64,000 nucleotides of DNA. It comes from Phytomonospora endophytica. Lineage in GTDB: Bacteria; Actinomycetota; Actinomycetes; Mycobacteriales; Micromonosporaceae. This document shows, piece by piece, positions 17,624 through 25,547 of this stretch (positions within the stretch are counted from its first letter, which is position 1; each line of letters begins with the position of its first letter). The translations under genes were made by a program, and so were the position numbers. The notes under the pieces were generated by a model that was given only the letters and a program-made list of their open reading frames with translations, made no database searches and had not been told where the DNA came from. The stretch is taken from positions 1 through 64,000 of the forward strand of contig NZ_JACHGT010000002.1 in the NCBI RefSeq assembly GCF_014202425.1. Reading direction: 5' to 3'.

Positions 17624-17804
17624 CGACCGCCGCTCGCCGCCGGAGGTACTGGCTTCGGCCGCGGCTTCGGCTTCGGTCGCCCGCCGCAGAGATCCACCGC
17701 CCCCGCCGCCCGGAAACACCCCGCCCCGCCCGCCGCCGGGCTGTCCCCGGGCACCGCGAAAGCCCTAGTGTGTACCGAGACAACGCCCCCAGCGTGGAGG
17801 ACGA

Positions 17805-19196
17805 ATGGCCAGCCGCCGCGATCAACTGCACAGCTACCAGTTCATGGTGCAACGGGTCGTCTCCGCCCTCGTCTTCCGCAAGACCGACCCTGACCAGTCC
17901 CCGTTCCGGCGAGCCGGGGGCGCCGTCTTCGCCAGCATCATGGTCGCCGTGCTCGCCCTCGCCGTCGTCGGCGTCATCGGCTTCTTCGCCGGCGGCATCA
18001 ACAACGACGTCACCGAAGGCAAAGCCGTCATCCTCGAAAAAGAGACCGGCAGCCGCTACGTCTACCTCGACGGCACCCTCCACCCCGTCCTCAACTTCGC
18101 CTCCGGGGCGCTCATCGTCGGCGGCACCAACATCCTCTCCCGCTCCAGCGACTCCCTCGCCGAACTCCCCCGCGGCGTCCCCGTCGGCATCCCCAACGCC
18201 CCCGACTCCATCCCCGACGCCGAACGGCTCCTCCACGGCGACTGGGCACTGTGCGCCCGCCCCGGCAAATCCGCCACCAACGCCGAAGAGATCAACTCCG
18301 TCCTCTTCGTCGGCGCGCAACCCGCCCAAGGCCGCGAACTCGCCCCCGACGAAGGCGTCATCGCCGTCCTCCAGACCGGCGAGCGCTACCTCATCGCCAA
18401 CCAGCACCGCTTCCCCATCGCCGACGACGGCCTCATCACCGCCATCGGCGGCAGCGACACCGACGCGTCCCGCAGCCTCCGCACCGAAGCGGCCTTCGTC
18501 AACTCGCTCCCCATGGGCCAGCCCATCGCGCTCCCGAAACTCGACGGCGTCAACGGCGCCAGCGCCATCACCGGCGCGAAAGTCGGGAAGATCTACCGCG
18601 AGCCCGGCGACCGGCGCTTCGTGGCCCTCAAAGACGGCTGGGCCGAGATCACGCGACTCCAGGCGGTGCTCATCCAGTCGGTGACGAAGGATGCGACCGT
18701 CACGGAGGTGCCGAGCCCGGCCAGCATCGGCGCGCAGTCCACGACGAGCCTCTTCCCGCAGGTCACGACCGACGCTCCGGTCATGTCGGCGGTCCCGTCG
18801 ATCATGCCGTTGATGCCCGGCCGCTCGGCCTGCGCGACCTTCGCCAACCAGAGCGACGCCCCCCGCGTCCTCGTCGACGCCACCGTCCCCGCCTCCGGCG
18901 GGATGAAGACCACCGACACCTCGGCGAACGGCACCGACCTCGTCGACGAGGTCATCATCGCGCCCGGCCACGCCGCGCTCGTCGAGTCGATGACGGGCAC
19001 CGAGGGCAGCGGCACCGTCGGTTTCGTCAACGACTGGGGCGTCTTCTATCCCTTCGCCTCAAGGGAACTGGTGGGGAACTTCGGCTACGGCGAGTCCGAC
19101 ATCGTCAAACTCCCGGCGTTGCTGACCTCGCGACTGCCCATGGGCCCGCAGCTGGATCCGGCGGCGGCCCGGCAGAACGCCATCAAGAGCCAGTAG
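17805..19196 (+). CDS. eccB: ESX membrane protein EccB (locus A)
   Basis: 463 residues. A short cytosolic basic N-terminus (ASRRDQLHSYQFMVQRVVSAL) is typical of EccB, followed by one TM helix at about 41-62 (SIMVAVLALAVVGVIGFFAGG) and a large extracytoplasmic domain with the EccB-type VLNFASG and GVPVGIPNAPD motifs and two cysteines (LCARPGK, ACATFANQ). EccB forms the periplasmic part of the ESX core. GGAGGA precedes the ATG. It reads directly into two mycosin genes, the next start lying nine bases past the stop. The N-terminal motif differs from the R-T/S-R-x-EQVQA-H/Q-RF of the B and C paralogues. Confidence 0.95.
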   Translation: MASRRDQLHSYQFMVQRVVSALVFRKTDPDQSPFRRAGGAVFASIMVAVLALAVVGVIGFFAGGINNDVTEGKAVILEKETGSRYVYLDGTLHPVLNFASGALIVGGTNILSRSSDSLAELPRGVPVGIPNAPDSIPDAERLLHGDWALCARPGKSATNAEEINSVLFVGAQPAQGRELAPDEGVIAVLQTGERYLIANQHRFPIADDGLITAIGGSDTDASRSLRTEAAFVNSLPMGQPIALPKLDGVNGASAITGAKVGKIYREPGDRRFVALKDGWAEITRLQAVLIQSVTKDATVTEVPSPASIGAQSTTSLFPQVTTDAPVMSAVPSIMPLMPGRSACATFANQSDAPRVLVDATVPASGGMKTTDTSANGTDLVDEVIIAPGHAALVESMTGTEGSGTVGFVNDWGVFYPFASRELVGNFGYGESDIVKLPALLTSRLPMGPQLDPAAARQNAIKSQ

Positions 19197-19205
19197 GTGC
19201 AGGCG

Positions 19206-20498
19206 ATGCGACTCCCCCGCCTCCTGACCGCCGCGGCCCTCCTCGGCGGCCTCATCGTCCTCAGTGGACAACCCGCGTTCGCCGCCGACTGCGCCGAAGG
19301 CGCCGAACTCAAATCCGTGCCCTGGGCGCAGAAGATGCTCCCGCCGGAGAAGGTGGCGCCTTTCGCGACCGGCAAAGGCGTCGTCGTCGCGACCCTCGAC
19401 ACCGGCGCCGCGGCGAGTCACGTCCAGCTCGACGGGCACGTCCTCGCCGGCACCAGCTTCGTCACCGGAAAGGCGAGAGGACGCGGCGACACCGACTGCG
19501 TCGGCCACGGCACCGGGATCGCCAGCCTCATCGTCGGGCAGGGCGACTCGCCCGCGACGGGCTTTCGCGGCCTCGCGCCCGACGCGACGATCCTGCCGGT
19601 GAAGGTCACCGAAGGCGACCCGAAGGCCGGCGGCGTCGAAGGTGAGAACACCGGAGGCGAACGCGTCGACGCCCGCGGCTTCGCCGCCGCCCTCGACTGG
19701 GCCGTCGCGCAGGGCGCCGACGTCGTCAACATGTCCCTGAAGTTCGACCGCCCCGACGACGCCATCGAGAACGCGATCGCCGCCGCCGTCAAGAAAGGCG
19801 TCGTCCTCGTCGCCTCCGGCGGCAACGACCACTCCGAGGAGGTCGTGGCCAAGACCGGCGTCGACACCGTCAGCTACCCCGTCGGCTACGACGGCGTCAT
19901 CGGCGTCGGCGCGGTCACCGCGCAGGGCGTGCGCTCCCCCGAATCCGAGATCGGGCCGTGGATCGACGTCGTCGCGCCCGGCGAGAACGTGCACTTCGCG
20001 ACCCCCGACGGCAAGTACGGCGCCAACACCGGCACCAGCCTGTCGGCGGCCTTCGTGTCCGCGACGGCCGCACTCGTCATCGAGGCGTACCCCGAACTGC
20101 GGGGCCCCGAAGTCGCCGCGCGCATCCTCGCCACCGCCTCGCCCGCCCCCGGCGGGATGGACAGCCTCGCCTACGGCGCCGGGATCGTCGACCCCTACCG
20201 GGCCGTCACCGACGACATGCCCGGCGACACCCCCAGGGCCAGCATGGCGCCGATGGAGATCGCCCCGGCCGACCCCGCCGAACTCGCCGCCGCCCACGAC
20301 CGCGAGGTCGCCACCGACCGCGCCATGCTCATCGGCGCCGTGCTCGCCGTCGCCACGATCCTCGTCCTCGCCGTCGTCGGCGCCCTCCGCCGGGGCCGCC
20401 GCCGGGGATGGCGCGCGGGACGCAAGCCCATACCGGATGAACCGGACGAACCCGACGACGGCGCACCCATCGCCCTGCTGCGCGACCTGAAGCTGTGA
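19206..20498 (+). CDS. mycP: Mycosin, Cys-containing class, first of a tandem pair (locus A)
   Basis: 430 residues from the ATG at 19206, preferred over a GTG at 19197 that directly abuts the eccB stop because AGGTG is well spaced before the ATG. A signal peptide ends near AFAADC. The subtilase domain has Asp65 (TLDTG), His101 (HGTG), Asn207 and Ser278 (GTSLSAA). One C-terminal TM helix (MLIGAVLAVATILVLAVVGAL) is followed by GRRRGW and an acidic tail. Cys29 at the mature N-terminus and Cys98 just before the catalytic His could form the disulfide known in mycosins. It is adjacent to a second mycosin, so one may be specialised for complex stability and the other for substrate processing. Confidence 0.93.
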   Translation: MRLPRLLTAAALLGGLIVLSGQPAFAADCAEGAELKSVPWAQKMLPPEKVAPFATGKGVVVATLDTGAAASHVQLDGHVLAGTSFVTGKARGRGDTDCVGHGTGIASLIVGQGDSPATGFRGLAPDATILPVKVTEGDPKAGGVEGENTGGERVDARGFAAALDWAVAQGADVVNMSLKFDRPDDAIENAIAAAVKKGVVLVASGGNDHSEEVVAKTGVDTVSYPVGYDGVIGVGAVTAQGVRSPESEIGPWIDVVAPGENVHFATPDGKYGANTGTSLSAAFVSATAALVIEAYPELRGPEVAARILATASPAPGGMDSLAYGAGIVDPYRAVTDDMPGDTPRASMAPMEIAPADPAELAAAHDREVATDRAMLIGAVLAVATILVLAVVGALRRGRRRGWRAGRKPIPDEPDEPDDGAPIALLRDLKL

Positions 20499-20554
20499 AA
20501 CGGGACCGTTTCGCGGCAGGCGTCCGGGATGACGACGCACGATAGGCTGGCGAC

Positions 20555-21820
20555 GTGTCGACGAAATCCCGCGCCGTACGTCGCGCCACCGCCGCCCTGC
20601 TCGCCTCGCTGATAGGGCTCGCCGGAGCCCCCTTGGTGCTGCCGACGGCAGCGGTCGCCGAGGACTGCAACGTGCAGTCCCTGTCGGACTCGCCGTCGGA
20701 CAAGCAGTGGGAACTGCGCCGGCTGCGACCCGAAGCGGCCTGGGGGATGACGAAGGGCCGAGGCGTCAAGGTCGGCGTCGTCGACTCCGGGGTCTCCGAC
20801 GACCATCCCCTGCTCGAATCGCGAGTCCTGGAAGGTGAGGGCGAGGACTACGTCGGCAACGACCCGACGGAGGACTGCGCCTCGCACGGCACCGTCATCG
20901 GCGGCATCATCGCCGCCGAGTACCAGGAGGGCAGCCCCTTCTACGGGATCGCCCCCGAAGCGCAGATCGTGCCCTTCCGCGTCATCGTCGACAGCGAGAA
21001 GGCCGGTCAGGACGCCGAGACGCCGGGACGCATCGCCCGAGGCATCCGCGACGCCGTCAAAGCGGGCGTCAAGGTCATCAACCTCTCGGTGCGCTCCCCC
21101 GAGAACGACGAGCTCGCGGCGGCCATCGCCGACGCCGTCAGCAAGGACGTGGTGATCGTCGCCGCGGCGGGCAACATCGGTGAGAAGCTCCCCGCGGGGA
21201 CGACGGTCTACCCGGCCGCCTACGACGGCGTCATCGGCGTCGCGGCCATCACCCCCCAGGGCGTCCGCTCGGACAAGTCGAACTACGGGAACTTCGTCGA
21301 CATCGCCGCTCCCGGCGTGCAGATCACGAGCGTCGCCCCCAAAGGCGGCGGCATCGGCGTCCTGAAGGACGGCGGCACCAGCTTCGCGACGGCGTTCGTC
21401 ACCGGCACCGCCGCACTCGTGCGCTCCTACTACCCGAACATGAGCGCCCCCGACGTCATCGAGCGCATCCTCGCGACGGCCGACTCGCCCGCCGGGAACT
21501 GGGACAAGTACCTGGGCTACGGGATCGTGAACCCCTACCAGGCGGTGGCGTCGCTCAACGGAAAGCTCGCCCACGCCCCCGCCGCCCTCCCCGCGCAGAC
21601 CTTCACGCAACCCGTCCCCCCGGCCGACCCGCTGGCCAACCTCAAGGTGGCGGCCTCGCTGAGCGCGGCGGGCGCCATCCTGCTGACGATCATCATCCTG
21701 GTGGGACAAGCCGTACGGAAGCACGTCCGACGCGACCGCCCCGGCGGCGGAAGCAACGGGACGGGAAACGGCGGCGGACGCGGGACACCGGGGAAGGCCG
21801 TCGGGCGAGTCACGGCCTAA
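20555..21820 (+). CDS. mycP: Mycosin, Cys-containing class, second of a tandem pair (locus A)
   Basis: 421 residues. A signal peptide ends near AVAEDC. The subtilase triad is Asp77 (VVDSG), His111 (HGTV) and Ser276 (GGTSFAT), with Asn207 in AAGN. Cys38 and Cys108 (EDCASHGT) match the cysteine pair of its neighbour. A TM helix near 365-385 (AAGAILLTIIILVGQAV) is followed by a basic Gly-rich tail. The GTG start lies 56 bases after the previous gene; its RBS is weak. All catalytic residues are intact, so it is not a decaying duplicate. Confidence 0.93.
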   Translation: MSTKSRAVRRATAALLASLIGLAGAPLVLPTAAVAEDCNVQSLSDSPSDKQWELRRLRPEAAWGMTKGRGVKVGVVDSGVSDDHPLLESRVLEGEGEDYVGNDPTEDCASHGTVIGGIIAAEYQEGSPFYGIAPEAQIVPFRVIVDSEKAGQDAETPGRIARGIRDAVKAGVKVINLSVRSPENDELAAAIADAVSKDVVIVAAAGNIGEKLPAGTTVYPAAYDGVIGVAAITPQGVRSDKSNYGNFVDIAAPGVQITSVAPKGGGIGVLKDGGTSFATAFVTGTAALVRSYYPNMSAPDVIERILATADSPAGNWDKYLGYGIVNPYQAVASLNGKLAHAPAALPAQTFTQPVPPADPLANLKVAASLSAAGAILLTIIILVGQAVRKHVRRDRPGGGSNGTGNGGGRGTPGKAVGRVTA

Positions 21821-21841
21821 GAGCTGGGCACGACGGTTCCC

Positions 21842-21920
21842 TGGCGCGGCTGGACGTGGCGAGACGTGGCTCGGTGCGGCTGGACGCGGCTGGACGTGAC
21901 CCAATGTGCTCGACGCGGCT
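21842..21920. repeat. Degenerate CGGCTGGACG array
   Basis: Repeated CGGCTGGACG-T/C-G and GACGTGGC units follow directly after the tandem mycosin genes. Copies are imperfect, about 10-17 bases each. Confidence 0.5.
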
Positions 21921-22100
21921 CGGTAACTCGGCCGCGAAACGGGCGCGCCGCGAGCCCCCCGCACGCTGAAACCCCCGGAGCGGCTCAGCACCCAGCTCGG
22001 CACCCCTCTTCAGGCGATTCGCCCCGAGAGACGCCCTACGGCCCGATCAGCAGCCTTACAGGCGGCTTGTGACGCAAGCAGGACCGCACCCCTCGGGAGC

Positions 22101-22385
22101 CAGGCCCCCGGGTCGCGCGCAGCGCGACACACCCCCAGGCGTCTACCTGTGTCTCCGTCGCTTCGGCCAGGGATTGGTGCAACACGAAGGTTCTGGGGCT
22201 GTCAAGGGCGCTCTTTCCCTTGACAGCCCCAGGTTCTTCGTGTCCCCTTGACCGGCCGAAAAAGACGGAGACAGGTTGTGCCAAACAACCCCAGCCCGCA
22301 CCCCAGCCACCCAACCAGCGACCGCCAAGGCACCCCCAGTCTCCCGAGCGAGGCCGGGGGTCAAGGGGGCGAAGCCCCTTGCGGG
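22101..22385. repeat. Right copy of the ~290 bp inverted repeat flanking ESX locus A
   Basis: Reverse complement of 1-292. It carries a perfect 16 bp hairpin (arms 22193-22208 and 22217-22232, 8-base loop) with a flanking extension ACACGAAG / CTTCGTGT. Relative to the left copy, one base pair in the extension changes from T-A to C-G on both sides, so the hairpin is kept by compensatory change. It ends in AAGGGGC-type sequence matching base 1 of the window. Confidence 0.75.
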
Positions 22386-22410
22386 GTCCGGGGCAGAGCC
22401 CCGGTCACGG

Positions 22411-22504
22411 CCCGAAACCACAGCCCCAGTCACACCCCAAAACCACAGCCCAGGTCACACCCCGAACCCACAGCCCCGGTCACACCCCAAAACCACAGCC
22501 CCGG
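22411..22504. repeat. Four-copy ~25 bp tandem repeat
   Basis: Unit approximately CCCCAAAACCACAGCCCC followed by GGTCACA, in four imperfect copies. It lies between the inverted-repeat copy and the stop of the locus B substrate gene at 22594. Confidence 0.6.
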
Positions 22505-22593
22505 CACCCCACCCGCACCCCCCCACCCAAAAAAACCGGCGACCGAACCCCACAGGATCCAGCCGCCGGCCCCTACCTAAGACCAGAACAAAC

Positions 22594-24309
22594 CTAGTGC
22601 AGCAACGACGGCGGAGCATCGTCCCCGTCGGTCCCCCACACGTCCTCGTCTTCCTTCAACCACGTGCCGTGCTCTTCGTTCTCGTTCCCGTGCGCACCAC
22701 CGCGTCCAGCACCGGCGCCGCCCATCATGCCCGCGCCACCGCGACCGGCGGCGCCCTTACCGGCACCACCGGCACCGGCGCCACCGCCCATCATGCCCAT
22801 GCCGCCTCGGCCGGCGGCACCCTTGCCGGCACCCGCGGCACTGCCGCCGGCTCCGACCATGCCGCCACCGGCGGCGAGACCGCCACCGGCACCGAGTCCG
22901 CCACCGGGGCTGCCGATGGAGCCACCGCCACCACCGAAACCACCCGGGTTTCCGATGGAGCCGCCGCCACCGCCGCCACCGATGGAGCCGATGCCACCGA
23001 GGTCGCCGCCACCCTGGATGTCACCGTAGTCCGGCGTCGGGGGGTTGGAGGGGTTGTCGATGTCCGGCCGCGGGGGCAGGTCCGTGTCCGGCGGCTTGAT
23101 GTCCGTCGGGGGGTCGGGCTTGAAGCTGGGCGGCGGGTCCATCTTCGGCGTGTCCGGCATGCCGCCGGGGGGCGGCGTGCTGCCGGGGGGCTTCGCCAGG
23201 CTCGGGCTCGGCGTCGTGCCGGAGTCCTGACCGGGAGTCCCGGGGGGCGGCGGCTTGTTCGGGTCGAGCTTGGGGTGCTCGTTCTCGTAAGCCGAGTTCG
23301 CGCCGTCACGACGGCCGATGATGTCGGTCTTGACCTCTTCGTACTGGCCGTTGTACTTCTCCAGCACCTCGTCCTTGGCGGTACGGGCCGCCGCGGACAC
23401 GTGCTGGTTGGCCATCTCGTTGGCCTCGGCCTGGGTGCGCTGCTCGTCCGCCGGGAGCACCTCGCAGCTGTTGCCGAGGTCCATCTTGGTGTCGCGCTCG
23501 GTCCAGAAGTCGTTGTCGCGGTGGCTGTACGTCGTGCAGTTGGTCTGCTTGAAGTGCGAGGCCCACTGCTGCTCGATACCGCGGTACTGGCTGCCGGCGT
23601 TGCCCATGCCGTTGACGAGGACCTTGGCGGCGTCCTCCAGCGACATGTCCTTGCAGTCGCGACGGGTGAACGCGGGCCGGATGTGCACCCGGTCCTCGTC
23701 GGAACCGTCGGTCTCCTCGTAGGACCAGACCTTCGCGGCCGGGAACGGGCACCCGCCCTGCTTGGTCGAGAGCGTGTTCATGTAGTCGTTGAGACCCTTG
23801 ATGATGCTCTCGTCCTGGCCGGAGATGTCGTCGATGATCTCCTTGAGGAACTCGCTCGTCGCGTTGGCCCGCTTGGCGAACTCGTCGAAGTCCTTACCGT
23901 CCCACTCGGGGTCGAGGTTCTTGTAAGCGGTGTCGAGCGCGGTCTGAATGTCGGAGAGCGCGTCGAGAACCGTGTTCTGCCAGTGGTCACGGACCGTCGT
24001 CAGCGAGTAGCTCTTGCCGATGTCGGGACGGATCGCGGCGACGGCGGCGTCGAAGTCGGCCTTCGTCGGGGAGGTCGCGGCCTCCATGTCGGCCGGGTAC
24101 GGGAGAACCGACTCGTCGACACGGCCGGCGAACAGCTCCTCCCAGCCCTGCCACTCCGTCTCGAAGGGCTGCAGCCCGCAGTCGTTCTTCGTGCACTTCT
24201 GGTACCGCTGGGCCAGGTTCTCGCTCCCGCCGGAACCGGCGGTCTCGGCCTTGACCTTCATGAACTCCGGCGTGGCGTCGATCGTCTCAGCCGGTGGGTT
24301 GGTTGTCAT
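22594..24309 (-). CDS. Large WXG-type candidate T7SS substrate with TWLKEDE C-terminus (locus B)
   Basis: 571 residues. The helical N-terminal ~340 residues have WQG at 53-55 and W136-D-G138, and several cysteines (C39, C44 and later pairs) that may form disulfides. A proline-rich linker (~345-425) is followed by a glycine-rich region with two near-identical GAGKGAAGRGG-x-GMMGG repeats. The protein ends GTWLKEDEDVWGTDG then DDAPPSLLH. The terminal motif recurs in the substrates at 37611, 52625 and 57765. It is paired with the 99-residue helical protein 57 bases upstream. Export by ESX locus B is inference from architecture. RBS GAGAAGAG. Confidence 0.85.
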   Translation of the reverse strand: MTTNPPAETIDATPEFMKVKAETAGSGGSENLAQRYQKCTKNDCGLQPFETEWQGWEELFAGRVDESVLPYPADMEAATSPTKADFDAAVAAIRPDIGKSYSLTTVRDHWQNTVLDALSDIQTALDTAYKNLDPEWDGKDFDEFAKRANATSEFLKEIIDDISGQDESIIKGLNDYMNTLSTKQGGCPFPAAKVWSYEETDGSDEDRVHIRPAFTRRDCKDMSLEDAAKVLVNGMGNAGSQYRGIEQQWASHFKQTNCTTYSHRDNDFWTERDTKMDLGNSCEVLPADEQRTQAEANEMANQHVSAAARTAKDEVLEKYNGQYEEVKTDIIGRRDGANSAYENEHPKLDPNKPPPPGTPGQDSGTTPSPSLAKPPGSTPPPGGMPDTPKMDPPPSFKPDPPTDIKPPDTDLPPRPDIDNPSNPPTPDYGDIQGGGDLGGIGSIGGGGGGGSIGNPGGFGGGGGSIGSPGGGLGAGGGLAAGGGMVGAGGSAAGAGKGAAGRGGMGMMGGGAGAGGAGKGAAGRGGAGMMGGAGAGRGGAHGNENEEHGTWLKEDEDVWGTDGDDAPPSLLH

Positions 24310-24366
24310 CTCTTCTCTGCTCTCGTCTGTGTTGGCTGAACGTGGCGTGGTCCACGTACCGAGGGA

Positions 24367-24666
24367 CTACTGCTTGACGGTGTTGTCGTCCTCGGCCTTG
24401 CCGTAGTTCTTCAAGGTCGTGGTGGCGGACTCGTCGATGGCCTTGAGCGCGTTGCGCAGCTTCTGGATGTCCTGCCAGGCCTTGTCGTAGTTCTCGCGGT
24501 ACTTCGCCCCGGCCTGCACGGCCTGCGGGAACTTCCCGAAGGCGGGCTCGACGGCGAGGTCGCCCTTCAGCTTCGGGATGATCACATCCTCGATCGCGTC
24601 GATCTGCTCGCGGATCTTCAACTGGTATGCCGTGAGTGCGGCGTCGCTGAACTTAACCCCCGCCAT
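24367..24666 (-). CDS. Small helical partner protein (locus B, upstream pair)
   Basis: 99 residues, helical. The pattern P-A-x-G-x-F near residue 42, a YRENYDKAW helix, and ATTTLKNYGKAED before a polar end matches the 118-residue protein at 37255 (PALGAF ... ATGTILQNYKTAE) and the 134-residue protein at 57357 (AGLGQF ... ATAQVIVDYEES). I treat these as one paralogous family, each encoded directly upstream of a large TWLxED-ending protein. GGGAGG precedes the ATG. The likely role is heterodimer partner of the following substrate. Confidence 0.8.
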   Translation of the reverse strand: MAGVKFSDAALTAYQLKIREQIDAIEDVIIPKLKGDLAVEPAFGKFPQAVQAGAKYRENYDKAWQDIQKLRNALKAIDESATTTLKNYGKAEDDNTVKQ

Positions 24667-24708
24667 GGCCGGGTTCCTCCCTGAGTGTGTTTGTCGCGAA
24701 TGCCACCA

Positions 24709-25425
24709 TCAGCCTCCGGCCTTGGCGCTGACCGCGGTGTAGAAGGGCGTCATCATCGTCTGGAAAGTGCCGGCGATGTCATCGCGCGTGAACGGGTACT
24801 TGTCGAAAAACTCGGCGTCGGTGTCCCAGGTCAGCTCGAACTTGAGCAGGTAGCTGTCCTTCTGCACCAGGGCGTAGACCTTGTCGCTCGCCTGGTCGCG
24901 GCCGTTGATCACGACGCCTTTGGTCCACTCGCCGGTAAGCGGGGTGTCGGTCTTCTCGACGGAGGCGAACTGCGTCGTCTGCTGGACGCGCGTGTCGTAC
25001 TCCGCCGCGGCGTTCTCCGCCGACAGGTAGGGCAGCACCGCCACGTTCAGCCGGCCGTTCGCCGGGTCCACGGCCGGTGAGTTCTCACCGGAGCGGAGCG
25101 GCTCGAAGTCGATCTGCGCGGTGCACTGCGGCCCCGCGGGGTCGGCGCCCACGCCCATCCCGGTGTCGGTCGGGCCCTCGGCGAACTTCGCCTTGGTGGC
25201 CGTGAGCAGAGGCGCGAGGTCCACCTGCTCGCAGACCTTCATCACCTCGATCTCGGCCGCGGCGATCGTGGCCGGATCGTCTTCGCCGCCGTCGCCTCCG
25301 GTGTTCCCTTTGTCGCCGCCACAGGCCGCGGCGGACAGCACAAGGCCGGCGCTCAGCGCGAGACCGACGGCGAGGCGCCCGTAGCGCGATCGCCCACGGC
25401 TGGTCGATGACATCAGTCGGCTCAT
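24709..25425 (-). CDS. DUF3558-like lipoprotein
   Basis: 238 residues. The N-terminal hydrophobic stretch (AVGLALSAGLVLSAAAC) ends at Cys35, a likely lipobox although position -3 is Ala. A GGDKGNTGGDGG linker follows. The extracytoplasmic domain has two cysteines (KVCEQVDLAPLL; PQCTAQIDF) spaced as in actinobacterial DUF3558 lipoproteins. The family function is unknown. It is first in the minus-strand set 25425-22594 and so may be co-expressed with the substrate pair. Two in-frame ATGs (residues 1 and 5) make the exact start uncertain. Similar but non-lipidated domains occur at 43689 and 44259. Confidence 0.75.
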   Translation of the reverse strand: MSRLMSSTSRGRSRYGRLAVGLALSAGLVLSAAACGGDKGNTGGDGGEDDPATIAAAEIEVMKVCEQVDLAPLLTATKAKFAEGPTDTGMGVGADPAGPQCTAQIDFEPLRSGENSPAVDPANGRLNVAVLPYLSAENAAAEYDTRVQQTTQFASVEKTDTPLTGEWTKGVVINGRDQASDKVYALVQKDSYLLKFELTWDTDAEFFDKYPFTRDDIAGTFQTMMTPFYTAVSAKAGG

Positions 25426-25547
25426 CCGGCCATCGTAACCAACAGAGTCAACAACGACAGGTCACGGATTCGTGCCGGTTTCGGACCTAACGGAGGCCTC
25501 GCCTACCCTGGCTAGACTGTCGCGCCCCCACCTGGATCGGAGCCGCC

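Larger units (their letters stand above)
16944..17804. other. Gene-free region between the esx pair and eccB
   Basis: About 860 bases with no credible gene. It holds a long inverted repeat (16967-17040), a copied TTTGGGCGGCGC stretch near 17040-17073, a degenerate ~14 bp tandem array (17161-17287) and a pair of 25 bp direct repeats (17537-17561 and 17599-17623). GTGGAGGACGA just before 17805 is the eccB ribosome binding site. Confidence 0.6.
21821..22593. other. Gene-free junction between ESX loci A and B
   Basis: The region holds a CGGCTGGACG-type degenerate array (21842-21920), the right inverted-repeat copy (22101-22385) and a four-copy ~25 bp tandem repeat (22411-22504). No coding frame is supported. 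Transcription converges here from the mycosin on the plus strand and the substrate gene on the minus strand. Confidence 0.6.

Noticed and set aside
16944-17804. A second esx-like or small gene in the esx-eccB gap
   Set aside because: All frames are repeat-derived, with no WXG, no helical pattern and no ribosome binding site.
17479-18684. Alternative start of eccB far upstream in another frame
   Set aside because: The frame gives Ser/Pro-rich nonsense beyond 17805 and the true EccB frame begins at the ATG after GGAGGA.
1-22385. Composite transposon carrying ESX locus A
   Set aside because: The flanking repeats encode no transposase, and no target-site duplication can be assessed because the left copy is cut by the window edge; kept only as an inverted-repeat finding.
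22411-22504. CRISPR array
   Set aside because: The ~25 bp units are directly adjacent without spacers of unique sequence, and no cas genes are present.
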